Source: Paenibacillus pectinilyticus
GTDB taxonomy: Bacteria; Bacillota; Bacilli; Paenibacillales; NBRC-103111
Reading direction: 5' to 3'
Assembly: GCF_001700435.1 (NCBI RefSeq)
Contig: NZ_LYPC01000027.1
Coordinates: forward strand, 674,433 to 738,432
DNA: 64,000 nt
Each line of letters opens with the position of its first letter. Within the stretch, counting starts at the first letter, position 1. This document shows positions 53,901-62,279 of the stretch, in pieces. The notes beneath the pieces are model-generated. The model did no database searches. It was not told the origin of the DNA and worked only from the letters and a program-made list of their open reading frames with translations. A program made the position numbers and the translations under genes.

Positions 53901-56900
53901 TTTTAAACCCTGGATTTGATGCAGGAACGACTAGTCCAGATTATTGGCAGCCAAGCGCTGTCAAAGGAAGCCCAATTATGAGGTGGGAAAATAGAACCAA
54001 CTTCACGAATGATGGAACTCGTTCCATCTATATCGAAAATCCAACGGCCAATGATCAAGGGATGTGGACATCGCAGCAAAATATCCCTGTAACGCCAGGC
54101 TTGAATCACACGCTTACGTTTGCGGCTAAAATCGATGGGAAGTTAATTAACGGTGTCAAAGCGATTATTACCTATAAAAACCAAGCTGGTGTCGCAATCG
54201 GCTCTATTGAACTAGTCAACAACAAGAAATCGACCATGGGGCCGAATTCGAATTTGAGCATTCAAGCAGACGCACTTGTATATGCGGTTACTGGTGATAT
54301 TACTTATGCCAAAAAAGCAAAAGAACGAATATTTTACAATCTGAATGATTTTCTTCAAGGAGCGGAATATTGGCAGCTTACCAATGCAAGACCTGATGGT
54401 ATTGATGCCTACGGCAAGGTACAGGGTGGAAGGGTTGCGTCAGTCATTGCTTCTGCGTATACGTTTATCAAGGATGCTGGTATATATACGGAAGAAGAAC
54501 ATCGTGATCTGATCGATAAGCTTACCTATTTCAATCTCTTCTTGAACGACAGACGTGATCGGAATGAGTTGGAGGATTACGCTGTTCAGCTTGGAGCTAG
54601 CAACTGGGAGTCAGATGCAGTGGCGGGAGCCAGCATGCTTGCTATGGTCTTTCCAGAGCTTCCAGCTAGCAAACAGCTGATCGCGAATGCGAATAAGCTT
54701 CTCAAAGCTCAATTGACTTATCAGATCGGTGCAGAAGGGGAATGGCCGGAATCCGTTCGTTACCATTTTGCCGTGCTCCAGCGTCTGGCAGCCTATGCGA
54801 AATCGCTTCGAAACGAAACAGGGGAAGATTGGTTCGCCAATCCGAAGTTGGTCAAAATGTTTCAATATAATCTGGAGGTTCAGACGCCTCCTTATGTGTA
54901 TACAGATAACATGATCAACTCACCCATTTTCGGTGACGATATTATGACGAGCGGTAATGAGTTCTCCTTACTAGGCGTTTATTATGATGAAGTTGGTCGT
55001 ACCAATGAAGCTCTTGCGTCCAATATGTATCAGACTTGGGTGAAGGCGGGAAGCAGATTGCCAGCAAATGGCCTTGAAACAATTCTGCTTGAAAGCTTCT
55101 TCAAACCACTTCATTACACGCCGGCTTATACACCGTTGGAATTAAAATCGACAGATAAATATCAGGGAGTCGGACTTGTCATGTTCCGCAACCGTTTCGG
55201 TAATCCCAACGAGACGTTCATGTCGATCATGGCGAATACAAAAGCACTTGGGCACGGACATTTTGATCAGGGATCCTTTGTCCTGTATGCGGGCGGAACG
55301 CCATTAGTACTGGATTCCGGAGTTGAAAGTTATTTTGCCGGAACCAAAGCTTGGTATACAGGTTCATCATCCCATGCCACTGTTCAATTTAAGAAAACGG
55401 ATAACACGTCTTACTTGAACACGCCAGCGATCAGTGATAATCATAGCTTTTCGACGAATACACACGTAGATACGACATCATTGCGCGTTGCTGATCCGAA
55501 TGCCAGTTCAACGGGTTCACAGACGCGGAAGATTGCCTATGTGAAAGACGGTATGGAGGCTTTTGTCATTTGGGATCAAATTAAGGGTTCCAGCTCCAGT
55601 ACCATTTGGAATTTGCCAGTAGCTGCTTCGCAATTATCTGATATTCAAGGAAATAAAGTTACCTCCACAGGCCATTACAATATGGACTTGGAAACAACGG
55701 TGCTTCAGCCGACAAATCCAAACATCACCCAGGAGTGGGGACGTTCAACTAACATGGTTCCGAAAATAGACGGCGATAATAAGCTGAATTACATTCGGAT
55801 TACGAATCAGCCAAATCAGAATTACTTAACAGTTCTCTATCCGAAAGGCAAAGGAGTACAAGGACTTGTTACGGAGCAAGTGCCCGTCAGCACTGTTCAA
55901 GTTGATGTATATCGCTTGCAAACAGCGGATAATAATTGGGCTTATATTGCACTAAACAACGGAGCTACGGATGCGAGTGTTTCTGTTCCAGCTGATTCAG
56001 ACTTGATGGACTTGAAGTCGGAAACGGTTTATCCGGTTGTAGATGGAAATACCGTGATTCAAGTTGGAGCTGGTGACATGGTTGTTCTGAAAAGTAAGAC
56101 GATCGATGAACCTTCGATTCCAATTTCAGTAACGGGTATTGCGCTGGATAGCAGCTCTAGCAGTTTTAACATTGGTGCGAGTCACCAATTCTCGGCGATC
56201 GTGACGCCTTCGAATGCGACGAATAAGGATGTAAGCTGGTCTTCCAATAACACTGCGGTAGCATCGGTGGATCAAACAGGTAAGGTTACTGGTATTGCGG
56301 TTGGAACAGCTACGATTACGGCTACCACAGATGACGGAGGATTTACGGCAAGTTCGACTGTGACGATTACAACGGAAACATCTGAAACTCCACCGTCGAA
56401 TGGAGGTAGTACAGTTCCTCCTACGAAGCAACCATCTTCACAGGTTGACCGAAATAAGGTAACAGTTGAGGTTAAACTGGATGATCATGGGACGGCTTCA
56501 GCCGTAATCGCTGCTGAAGATGTAGCCAAAGCCATCCAAAACGCATCTGATAGCACAATTATCATTTCCACGAAAGCGACTGGAGATGCGAAGGAAATAA
56601 AGGTTGATATCCCTGTGCAAGACTTCCTTGCTGCTGGAAAGAAACAAGTTGATATGCTTAAGATCGATACCGGATTCGCTCAAGTTTCGTTGTCTTCGAA
56701 GCTTCTCGGCAAAGAAGAAGCTACGCACATTCAGCTTCAAGTTGCACAGGTTGATACCTCCTCCTTATCTGCGGAGACGCGGCAACAGATTGGTTCCTCT
56801 GCAGCGATTTATGATTTTAGCTTAATGGTGAATGGCAAGAAAGTAACGGATTTTAACGGCAATGAGGTTAAAGTGGAATTACCATATAACCTAGCGCCAG

Positions 56901-57586
56901 GTGAGAATCCGAACAAAGTTGTCATTTATTATTTGACAGACGATGGCAAGCTTGAGGTCATCAAGGACGGTAAATATGATCCTGCAACAGGGATGGTGGC
57001 ATTTAAAGCCAAGCATTTCAGTAGATATCTGGCAGCTTATAAAGAAGTGAATTTCCATGATCTTGCAAGTGTAAACTGGGCGAGCGACGCAATTGAAGCA
57101 TTATCTGCAAGAGGCATTGTACAGGGTATTGGGAATTCCCAGTTTAATCCGGAGAGTCAAGTGACCAGGGCGGAGTTTATTATGATGTTGGTTAATGCCT
57201 TCGATCTGAACGATCCTACTGCGGCTACAACTCTGGCAGATGTCCAACCCAATTCCTGGTATTACAGCTCAATTGCTAGCGCGCAGAAACTAGGAATCGT
57301 AAATGGTCAAACAGCTACTTTATTTGGTGTTAATGACAAAATTAGTCGTCAGGATATGGCCGTCATGGTTTATAGGACGATGCAGGCCATGAATGCTCAT
57401 TCATCGACGAAGAGCACTGCGATCACTTTTGCGGATCATGCATCCATTAGCAGCTATGCTTTGGAAGCAGTTGCTAGTATGCAGCAAGCCGGCATCATTG
57501 AAGGAATGGACAATGGCAATTTCGCACCTAGTTCTTTAACGACAAGAGCACAAGCTGCCGTTGTTATTTTTAGATTATTTGAGTAG
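50975..57586 (+). CDS. Giant S-layer-anchored heparinase II/III-like polysaccharide lyase
   Basis: 2203 residues, exported and bound to the cell wall. Approximate domain order: signal peptide 1-31 (ends SPALA); DNRLRE/CBM96-like domain 40-222; two atrophied bacterial Ig domains 227-317 and 320-410; helical region 413-608; a second DNRLRE-like domain 608-772 inserted into it; helical region to 913; jelly-roll 913-1075 (GLGHAWIDSVKI); alpha/alpha-toroid 1085-1385 with EWPESVRYHFAVLQR near 1256; beta-sandwich from 1392 with GHGHFDQGSFVLY near 1426; a Big_2 domain 1715-1800 (VTGIALDSSSSSFNIG); Ser/Pro linker; a beta domain to 2023; and three SLH repeats 2026-2203. ATG 50975 follows Shine-Dalgarno TGGAGGT; the upstream TTG is part of it. 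It probably makes the first cuts in the polymer at the cell surface. The substrate is unproven; PL33-like gellan or hyaluronan-type activity is one possibility. Confidence 0.85.
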   Translation: MLVKFWKTRISSMLAFCMFFSLFFGTVSPALAADDSEMSVVVVKKNPTDDATIHSGSTTTNYGTATSLVIGSSRSSLMKFDLSDITDPIQSATLKLYKDNTNATNFTVYRSVYDSWSESTITWDKWYPKVGGVPDLTQAGESLISTACTTYPCAASGAAGTLVSINLTDTVIQEMLGDKKLSLVFKRTDASGVDSIALTSADIASKENIKSSNGYRPVLEISTLKALTAADRIANDKAKLLEQFNNKSVSANLVLPLEGATNTAITWSSSQPTVLSNAGVVTRPEYTQSDVPITLTATLTYGGITDTATMNVTVLRMPTPTDAERVAKDKELLIAKYNNMTVYGNVDLQPIGTYGFSTLSWKSDQPAIVSDAGVVQRPLADQTDAKVKMEVNIHSGTVTEVTYVNFLVPKLTIRTATKVQALQNMIVEAGKLKDQFSVGTAAGQVTQAAKDEFATVITYAQTVVNDPAGDLELGMDRLRTAGKTFISTAVISNTVIDVKENKLAYSTYRQDLTKLVWEAKGMLQIDPDMYTQASKDAVQEQIDHAEAVLNGTYKVPFVRNREFNKPRPDEDIQFAIDHYSKASQPFSEKYGLKELISWYASNHILAGTYNTIQLAPTDDAFVWVTEKTKPHNGNTLIYSEGRTAYMKFDLSAITANVMKADLHVSNFKTDRNNTQVHVESNDSWQEDTLVYPTSGDPVLGPIVNTFILGTKDAVGAGTVDLTSSVKVEMLGDKKLTLSFDNTPGTTYASEIYSNNTADPAKRPYLELSLNQIVDAKLQQKYDRIIADANALVQQAVIGSGAWQYPQSVVDGVNSTVTAAFQAKQNGNTEAIGAALVRVYNAMTVMRAAQVLRTEVEPNSNLYFSEAGLQELRDKINQDPALKAKYEEAKQISDQQTLADLENYRLFLNDQVDYNVMNSQYKLWSNSATLNFNPPAGTATATLQFTLDSADNEVAGLGHAWIDSVKISPPDSADLDILNPGFDAGTTSPDYWQPSAVKGSPIMRWENRTNFTNDGTRSIYIENPTANDQGMWTSQQNIPVTPGLNHTLTFAAKIDGKLINGVKAIITYKNQAGVAIGSIELVNNKKSTMGPNSNLSIQADALVYAVTGDITYAKKAKERIFYNLNDFLQGAEYWQLTNARPDGIDAYGKVQGGRVASVIASAYTFIKDAGIYTEEEHRDLIDKLTYFNLFLNDRRDRNELEDYAVQLGASNWESDAVAGASMLAMVFPELPASKQLIANANKLLKAQLTYQIGAEGEWPESVRYHFAVLQRLAAYAKSLRNETGEDWFANPKLVKMFQYNLEVQTPPYVYTDNMINSPIFGDDIMTSGNEFSLLGVYYDEVGRTNEALASNMYQTWVKAGSRLPANGLETILLESFFKPLHYTPAYTPLELKSTDKYQGVGLVMFRNRFGNPNETFMSIMANTKALGHGHFDQGSFVLYAGGTPLVLDSGVESYFAGTKAWYTGSSSHATVQFKKTDNTSYLNTPAISDNHSFSTNTHVDTTSLRVADPNASSTGSQTRKIAYVKDGMEAFVIWDQIKGSSSSTIWNLPVAASQLSDIQGNKVTSTGHYNMDLETTVLQPTNPNITQEWGRSTNMVPKIDGDNKLNYIRITNQPNQNYLTVLYPKGKGVQGLVTEQVPVSTVQVDVYRLQTADNNWAYIALNNGATDASVSVPADSDLMDLKSETVYPVVDGNTVIQVGAGDMVVLKSKTIDEPSIPISVTGIALDSSSSSFNIGASHQFSAIVTPSNATNKDVSWSSNNTAVASVDQTGKVTGIAVGTATITATTDDGGFTASSTVTITTETSETPPSNGGSTVPPTKQPSSQVDRNKVTVEVKLDDHGTASAVIAAEDVAKAIQNASDSTIIISTKATGDAKEIKVDIPVQDFLAAGKKQVDMLKIDTGFAQVSLSSKLLGKEEATHIQLQVAQVDTSSLSAETRQQIGSSAAIYDFSLMVNGKKVTDFNGNEVKVELPYNLAPGENPNKVVIYYLTDDGKLEVIKDGKYDPATGMVAFKAKHFSRYLAAYKEVNFHDLASVNWASDAIEALSARGIVQGIGNSQFNPESQVTRAEFIMMLVNAFDLNDPTAATTLADVQPNSWYYSSIASAQKLGIVNGQTATLFGVNDKISRQDMAVMVYRTMQAMNAHSSTKSTAITFADHASISSYALEAVASMQQAGIIEGMDNGNFAPSSLTTRAQAAVVIFRLFE

Positions 57587-57619
57587 GTTACACAAGTTGC
57601 GAACTGATTGAAGTGAGAG

Positions 57620-57649
57620 GTCCCCTTATTCTTAAGGGGGCTTTTTATT
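57620..57649 (+). terminator. Terminator of the S-layer lyase gene
   Basis: Stem CCCCTTA/TAAGGGG followed by CTTTTTATTT. The rest of 57587-57798 is AT-rich with nothing else recognisable. Confidence 0.85.
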
Positions 57650-57798
57650 TGTCAGAAAACAGCGTAAAAGTCGGAAATATAAATATTTTTTCTAACGAAT
57701 GCTGCAAAAACTATCATTTTCGCCGCTTGTGAGTTATTTTTTAACAAATTCTGGAATATAAAATCAGTATCCTGTTTCGTAGTTTACAATTCCGTAAT

Positions 57799-59301
57799 TT
57801 ATAATAGCGAGGTTCCGAACTTCACCTCCGGATAGCGGCTATCCGGTCCTTTCATTAAGATTCCGCCTTGATTTTTCAGATACCTATCGAAGAAATCCAG
57901 CATATAGGCATTGATAACGGAGTTCGCTCTTTCGGGTGCGATCTTTCCTGTGATGCCTAGCATTTTGAAAATCGGAGAAATGAACTGTACGTCGGTGAAA
58001 TTCAAATGCTCCGAATTTCCGATATAGAGGAATTGTCCCCCAGAATCGACCGATTGGCGCATTCGTTCAAGTTCTACCTTTTTGTCTTCCGTTACTTGAT
58101 CCATCCATTCTCTCGTGTTGCCCATCCGTTTAAGCTCTGCCTCCGTGTAGACGTGGTTATCCATCACCATCTTTAATCTTTTGAATTCACTTTCCGAGTT
58201 CATAAACAAAAACGGCTTTCGCAAACCATCTCTGTCACGCAGACGATAAAGCCCTCCGTCCAGGTCTATTCCAACAGCGATTCGCGGATCGTAAGAAGCG
58301 TCATAGGCCGTCGCTCCGCCGATGGAATGACCAAACACCCCGACATGACCGAGATCAATTCTCCCTTTTAGCTGACTTGGCATCTGCCCCGATTGGATGA
58401 GTTCGAATTGGTCCAGTATATACGCCACATCGTCGGTTAACACTTTTCCCAACTTGTCGCGATTTCCACTTTCTGTCCGGTAATCATGGTCGGGTGAGAA
58501 TAAGTCATTGGTTTGGATTGTCGTGATTCGACCGTCTGGAAACTTGGTTGCAAATGTATTGTAGGTGTGGTCAATCACGGCCACGATATATCCGTGACTT
58601 GCGAGATTTTCGGCTTGCGATGTGTGGAGGAACCTGGAAGAGCCGAAGCCGGGATTCGCAAGGATCAGCGGGTATGAGGTTTGTGCCGAAGAGATTTCGG
58701 CCCCCGGATAAGCATGACTAGATACGTACTTCAGGTGTTGTAAAGTAAACCCGGGAAGGCCATAGTTCGCGGCCATATAACGTAAAATCTGGGTATCGGG
58801 AATAAAGGGAGCGTATTTACCGGTGCTAGCTTGAGCCGGATACCAGACCTGAACCATCAATTCTCTCTTACCATCTCTGGTCTCGTCGAAAATCTCTTCT
58901 CTATTTGTATCCACGAAATGAAAAGCTTGCGTTCCCACCTTAAATTCGCCTGTTGGTTGAGGTAGTTTAAATACTGGAAAAGCATACATGAGACACGCTG
59001 TTACGACCAGCATTATCGCTATAGCGGTATAAGCTGAAGCCAATATGAATCGCGGGATTTTTTTAGGGTCGGTTTTTTTTAAAAAGTTATAACCTGAAAT
59101 GGCTAAAAAAATGATCGTTATGCCATATGGAAGCAATAGCTGAACTCTGTATCCTTCCACCGTCCAATGAATGACCAATAAAAGTGTGGCGATCCCGCTT
59201 GCAACAAATACTGGAATTCTACGCCGTCCTTTTTTTAATAGGACTGTTAATGCAAACAACCCGATATTTGACAAAAAAAGCAACAGTTCAAACAGCCTCA
59301 T
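57799..59301 (-). CDS. Membrane-anchored alpha/beta hydrolase, PAF-acetylhydrolase-like
   Basis: 500 residues. Four hydrophobic segments (about 3-22, 29-48, 54-73, 85-110) anchor it, and a hydrolase domain from about 115 is predicted to face one side of the membrane. The nucleophile is Ser326 in GHSIGG. The region LILANPGFGSSRF carries the oxyanion turn, and the plasma-PAF-AH pattern VQVWYPAQAS is present. Catalytic Asp is probably in GIDLDGG and His in GNSEHLNF. The true lipid or ester substrate is unknown. The gene is divergent from the bce-like module. Confidence 0.82.
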   Translation of the reverse strand: MRLFELLLFLSNIGLFALTVLLKKGRRRIPVFVASGIATLLLVIHWTVEGYRVQLLLPYGITIIFLAISGYNFLKKTDPKKIPRFILASAYTAIAIMLVVTACLMYAFPVFKLPQPTGEFKVGTQAFHFVDTNREEIFDETRDGKRELMVQVWYPAQASTGKYAPFIPDTQILRYMAANYGLPGFTLQHLKYVSSHAYPGAEISSAQTSYPLILANPGFGSSRFLHTSQAENLASHGYIVAVIDHTYNTFATKFPDGRITTIQTNDLFSPDHDYRTESGNRDKLGKVLTDDVAYILDQFELIQSGQMPSQLKGRIDLGHVGVFGHSIGGATAYDASYDPRIAVGIDLDGGLYRLRDRDGLRKPFLFMNSESEFKRLKMVMDNHVYTEAELKRMGNTREWMDQVTEDKKVELERMRQSVDSGGQFLYIGNSEHLNFTDVQFISPIFKMLGITGKIAPERANSVINAYMLDFFDRYLKNQGGILMKGPDSRYPEVKFGTSLL

Positions 59302-59503
59302 CTCGATTCTCCTTTTAAAAAAATACTATGTTCGTTTGTTCCAATCTTATCCTGCCAGGCTGGCCTAAGCTATCGATTTGCCTTACATCTACCTTACAAC
59401 TTTGTAATTCGATCTTGCGGTATTGGAGGACTCGTAAGACGGATTCTTTTCAAAATATAAGACTTTATAAGTTTCACGTACTAAATTTTCTTATATTTCT
59501 AGA

Positions 59504-59542
59504 TAAACGCTCCCGTCCTTGAAGGACGGCGTAGCCGTTTAT
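59504..59542. repeat. Nested palindrome resembling an IS200/IS605-type end (possible remnant)
   Basis: A perfect inner stem CCGTCCTT/AAGGACGG (loop G) lies within outer arms AAACG/CGTTT. Similar CCGTCCTT-AAGGACGG hairpins occur at the ends of IS200/IS605-family elements. No transposase remains. The rest of 59302-59548 holds only the hydrolase leader and nothing else I can identify. Confidence 0.35.
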
Positions 59543-59548
59543 TTTGGC

Positions 59549-59576
59549 TTGAAAGAGTATCTCTTAAGGTTATAAT
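59549..59576 (+). promoter_or_regulatory. Sigma-A promoter of the bceRS-like genes
   Basis: -35 TTGAAA (59549-59554), 16-bp spacer and -10 TATAAT (59571-59576), 37 bp before the response-regulator ATG. It suggests constitutive low-level expression of the sensor pair. Confidence 0.65.
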
Positions 59577-59612
59577 AGATTGCAATGGAAATCAGAAAAG
59601 GAGTCAAGTCCT

Positions 59613-60314
59613 ATGTTTAGTATCCTGATTGTAGAAGACGATCTTAAGCTAGCGCATTTGCTTCAATCATATATGGAAAAATACGGATATCAAGCTGAAG
59701 CGGTACAAGAGTTCGACCGAGTTATGGAGGTTTTCCAGGGCATTCGTCCGGATCTCGTGCTGTTGGACGTCAATCTGCCCCGTTATGACGGCTATTACTG
59801 GTGCAGACAAATCCGAACGGTCTCCACCTGCCCGATTCTGTTTATCTCCGCCCGCGACGGCAAGATGGAGCAGGTCATGGCACTGGAGAACGGGGCGGAC
59901 GATTATATCGCCAAGCCTTTCGATTATGATGTGGTAATGGCCAAGATCAAGAGCCAGCTTCGTCGCGCTTACGGCTCATACGCCCTGGGCAAGAGGGAAC
60001 GGATCGTGGAATGCAAAGGACTCGTGTTGTATCCCGAAAGGTTTGAGCTGACCTTATCCGGCAAAACCGTAGATCTCAGTCATAAAGAATCCTTGCTAAT
60101 GGAAACGCTGATGGAAAGCAGCGCGAAGGTAGTCAGCCGCGATTGGCTTCTAGACAAGATGTGGGACGGTCAACAGGTAGTTGATGACAATACGCTTAAT
60201 GTCAATATCACGCGCATCCGTAAAAAATTAGCCGAGCTCGGCATTGAAGGAGCGTTGGAAACCGTACGGGGTGCCGGGTATAAACTGCGGCCTTTCTGGA
60301 GGGAGGAGCCATGA
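59613..60314 (+). CDS. OmpR-family response regulator, BceR-like
   Basis: 233 residues: receiver domain with Asp9/Asp10, phosphorylation site Asp52 (LLDVNLPRYDG) and Lys in IAKPF; winged-helix output with DNTLNVNITRIRKKLAELG. ATG 59613 follows AAAAGGAG; the longer frame starts at TTG 59580 before the Shine-Dalgarno. It is paired with the kinase that follows (overlap of 4 bp). A TTACA-N4-TGTAA site before the ABC genes matches the known BceR operator pattern and supports this identity. Confidence 0.9.
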   Translation: MFSILIVEDDLKLAHLLQSYMEKYGYQAEAVQEFDRVMEVFQGIRPDLVLLDVNLPRYDGYYWCRQIRTVSTCPILFISARDGKMEQVMALENGADDYIAKPFDYDVVMAKIKSQLRRAYGSYALGKRERIVECKGLVLYPERFELTLSGKTVDLSHKESLLMETLMESSAKVVSRDWLLDKMWDGQQVVDDNTLNVNITRIRKKLAELGIEGALETVRGAGYKLRPFWREEP

Positions 60315-61306
60315 GGCTGTTTTGGAGAGAGCATGTTCCGTTAATGTTCATGTATGTCGCACAGCTTCTGCTGACTGTTTATATGTGCCGCTTATCCGGT
60401 TTCCGAAATACCTTCGACCTTGTGTACATCTGCATGTTAAATACGGCCTTGTTCGCTTTTTATTTAATGTACCGTTATATCCGCCATTATCGATTTTATC
60501 AGAGACTGACTCGTCCTCTTCCTTCAATTGACGAATCGGCCGAATTTATCGGGAACGCACCGCTTGCGGATGCACTTGGGCATCTGCTGCAGGGGAAGTA
60601 TCGACTTCATCAGAACGATATGGGGCGATACCGAAAGAAACTAAACGATCATATCACTTTTATTAATCAGTGGGTGCACCAGATGAAAACACCGCTATCT
60701 GTTATGCACCTTGCGGTTCAGCAAGAAACCGACCCCTTCTTTGACAGCATGCGAGAGGAAATAGACAAGCTGAAGAAGGGGCTCGACACGGTGCTGTATA
60801 CCTCACGATTGGATGCGTTCGAACAGGATTTCGTGGCGGAGCCGGTGCATCTTCGTCAGTTGGTCGGGAAAGTGGCGGCGGAACACAAAAATTTATTTAT
60901 CCGCAACAAGGTCTTCCCGGAAATCCACCTAGATGACCGATTGATGGTTATGTCCGATGACAAGTGGCTTGCATTCGCCCTAGGCCAATTAATTTCCAAT
61001 GCGGTACGGTATTCGGCCGGCGCAAGCAGCCGGGTCATGATTACCTCTGAGGTGCAAGGACAGCGAGTCGCTCTTGAGATTCGGGATAACGGCGTTGGAA
61101 TCCCGAAACAGGATATCAAGCGAGTTTTCGACGCTTATTTTACAGGGGAAAACGGAAGACGTTTCGGCGAATCCACCGGCATGGGCCTCTACCTGGTTCG
61201 GGAGATCGCTTCGCGGCTTGATCATCACGTCGAGCTGGAATCCGAGCAGGGAAAAGGAACGACAGTTCGTATATGGATGGGGATCGTGCATGTTCAAGCT
61301 CCATGA
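60311..61306 (+). CDS. Intramembrane-sensing histidine kinase, BceS-like
   Basis: 331 residues. Two N-terminal membrane helices (about 10-26 and 36-57) have almost no extracellular loop, the hallmark of intramembrane-sensing kinases. The phospho-accepting His123 is in NQWVHQMKTPLSVMHL, and the ATPase boxes include QLISNAVRYS, IRDNGVGIPKQD and STGMGLYLVR. Such kinases do not sense the antibiotic directly but read the activity of the partner BceAB transporter. The last bases overlap a terminator. Confidence 0.92.
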   Translation: MRLFWREHVPLMFMYVAQLLLTVYMCRLSGFRNTFDLVYICMLNTALFAFYLMYRYIRHYRFYQRLTRPLPSIDESAEFIGNAPLADALGHLLQGKYRLHQNDMGRYRKKLNDHITFINQWVHQMKTPLSVMHLAVQQETDPFFDSMREEIDKLKKGLDTVLYTSRLDAFEQDFVAEPVHLRQLVGKVAAEHKNLFIRNKVFPEIHLDDRLMVMSDDKWLAFALGQLISNAVRYSAGASSRVMITSEVQGQRVALEIRDNGVGIPKQDIKRVFDAYFTGENGRRFGESTGMGLYLVREIASRLDHHVELESEQGKGTTVRIWMGIVHVQAP

Positions 61307-61318
61307 ACATGCTTTTTT
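61288..61318 (+). terminator. Terminator overlapping the end of bceS
   Basis: Perfect 9-bp stem GCATGTTCA/TGAACATGC (61288-61296 with 61304-61312), 7-base loop, then six T residues. It separates bceRS from bceAB, so the transporter genes depend on their own promoter. Confidence 0.85.
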
Positions 61319-61334
61319 CTTACAGCATTGTAAG
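61319..61334. promoter_or_regulatory. BceR operator candidate before bceAB
   Basis: CTTACA-GCAT-TGTAAG is a perfect inverted repeat containing TTACA-N4-TGTAA, matching the consensus TNACA-N4-TGTAA described for BceR-like regulators. A -10-like GATAAT lies at 61346-61351. Confidence 0.75.
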
Positions 61335-61441
61335 ATTTGTTTAAGGATAATCGATGGGATAGCGAACCCAGGATCGGTTATGATTATGCGAGAGCCTTGG
61401 AAATTCGAAATTCCAACCGTATGAAAGGAAGAGTGCTTGAT

Positions 61442-62215
61442 ATGGATATGTTAATCGTGCGCAATCTGGGAAAAGTGTATGATGGCAGCATCGCGTATAA
61501 GGCGATGAGCGACATGAACCTGGTTGTCGAGAAAGGCGAGTTTGTCGGCATTATGGGTCCTTCAGGCAGCGGCAAAACAACCCTGCTAAACGTAGTATCC
61601 ACAATCGACACGCCTACCTCCGGGGAAGTGTTGATTAATGGAGAAAACCCCCATTTATTATCCAAACACGATCTGGCCCTGTTCCGCAGACGGAAGCTGG
61701 GCTTTGTCTTTCAGGATTTTAATTTGCTTGATACGCTGACCATCGGAGAAAATATCATTCTCCCTCTTACGCTGGATGGGAAAAGCGTGAAGGAGATGGA
61801 CGCCAAGCTTCATAGGGTGGCCGAAAAATTGGGGATCACCCAAATTCTGAATAAACGAACCTATGAAGTGTCGGGAGGGCAACGGCAGAGAGCCGCCATT
61901 GCAAGGGCTATCATTCATTCCCCTTCGCTGCTGTTGGCCGATGAGCCGACGGGGAATCTCGATTCCAAATCCTCACGTGATGTCATGGAAACGATGGAGG
62001 CCATCAACCATACCGATCATACGACCATACTGCTGGTTACCCATGACGCTCTCGCGGCTAGCTACTGTCACCGGGTCGTATTCATCAAGGATGGTCGGCT
62101 CTACAATGAATTTTACCGGGGGGACAACCGGCAGGCCTTCTTCCAACAGATTATTAATATGCTTTCACTAATGGGAGGGAATGCACATGAGCTTTCACCG
62201 CATCGTGTCAATTAA
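61442..62215 (+). CDS. ABC transporter ATP-binding protein, BceA-like
   Basis: 257 residues: Walker A GPSGSGKT (39-46), Q-loop in FVFQDFNLLDTLT, signature VSGGQRQR, Walker B LLLADEPTGNLD, and the switch His in LVTHD. It matches the peptide-antibiotic resistance ATPases (BceA/YtsC). ATG 61442 after AAAGGAAG is preferred; the frame is open back to 61337 through the operator. It should drive the FtsX-like permease that follows. Confidence 0.92.
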   Translation: MDMLIVRNLGKVYDGSIAYKAMSDMNLVVEKGEFVGIMGPSGSGKTTLLNVVSTIDTPTSGEVLINGENPHLLSKHDLALFRRRKLGFVFQDFNLLDTLTIGENIILPLTLDGKSVKEMDAKLHRVAEKLGITQILNKRTYEVSGGQRQRAAIARAIIHSPSLLLADEPTGNLDSKSSRDVMETMEAINHTDHTTILLVTHDALAASYCHRVVFIKDGRLYNEFYRGDNRQAFFQQIINMLSLMGGNAHELSPHRVN

Positions 62216-62279
62216 GGGGAGTTCCCGCATTATCCCGTCCATGATGACCATTACGGTAATAGGTCGGGAGGGCCAATAA

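Noticed and set aside
62187..62279. A 30-codon frame between the BceA-like and BceB-like genes
   Set aside because: It overlaps the end of the ATPase gene, has no similarity I recognise and ends just where the permease starts; the Shine-Dalgarno there serves ATG 62280.
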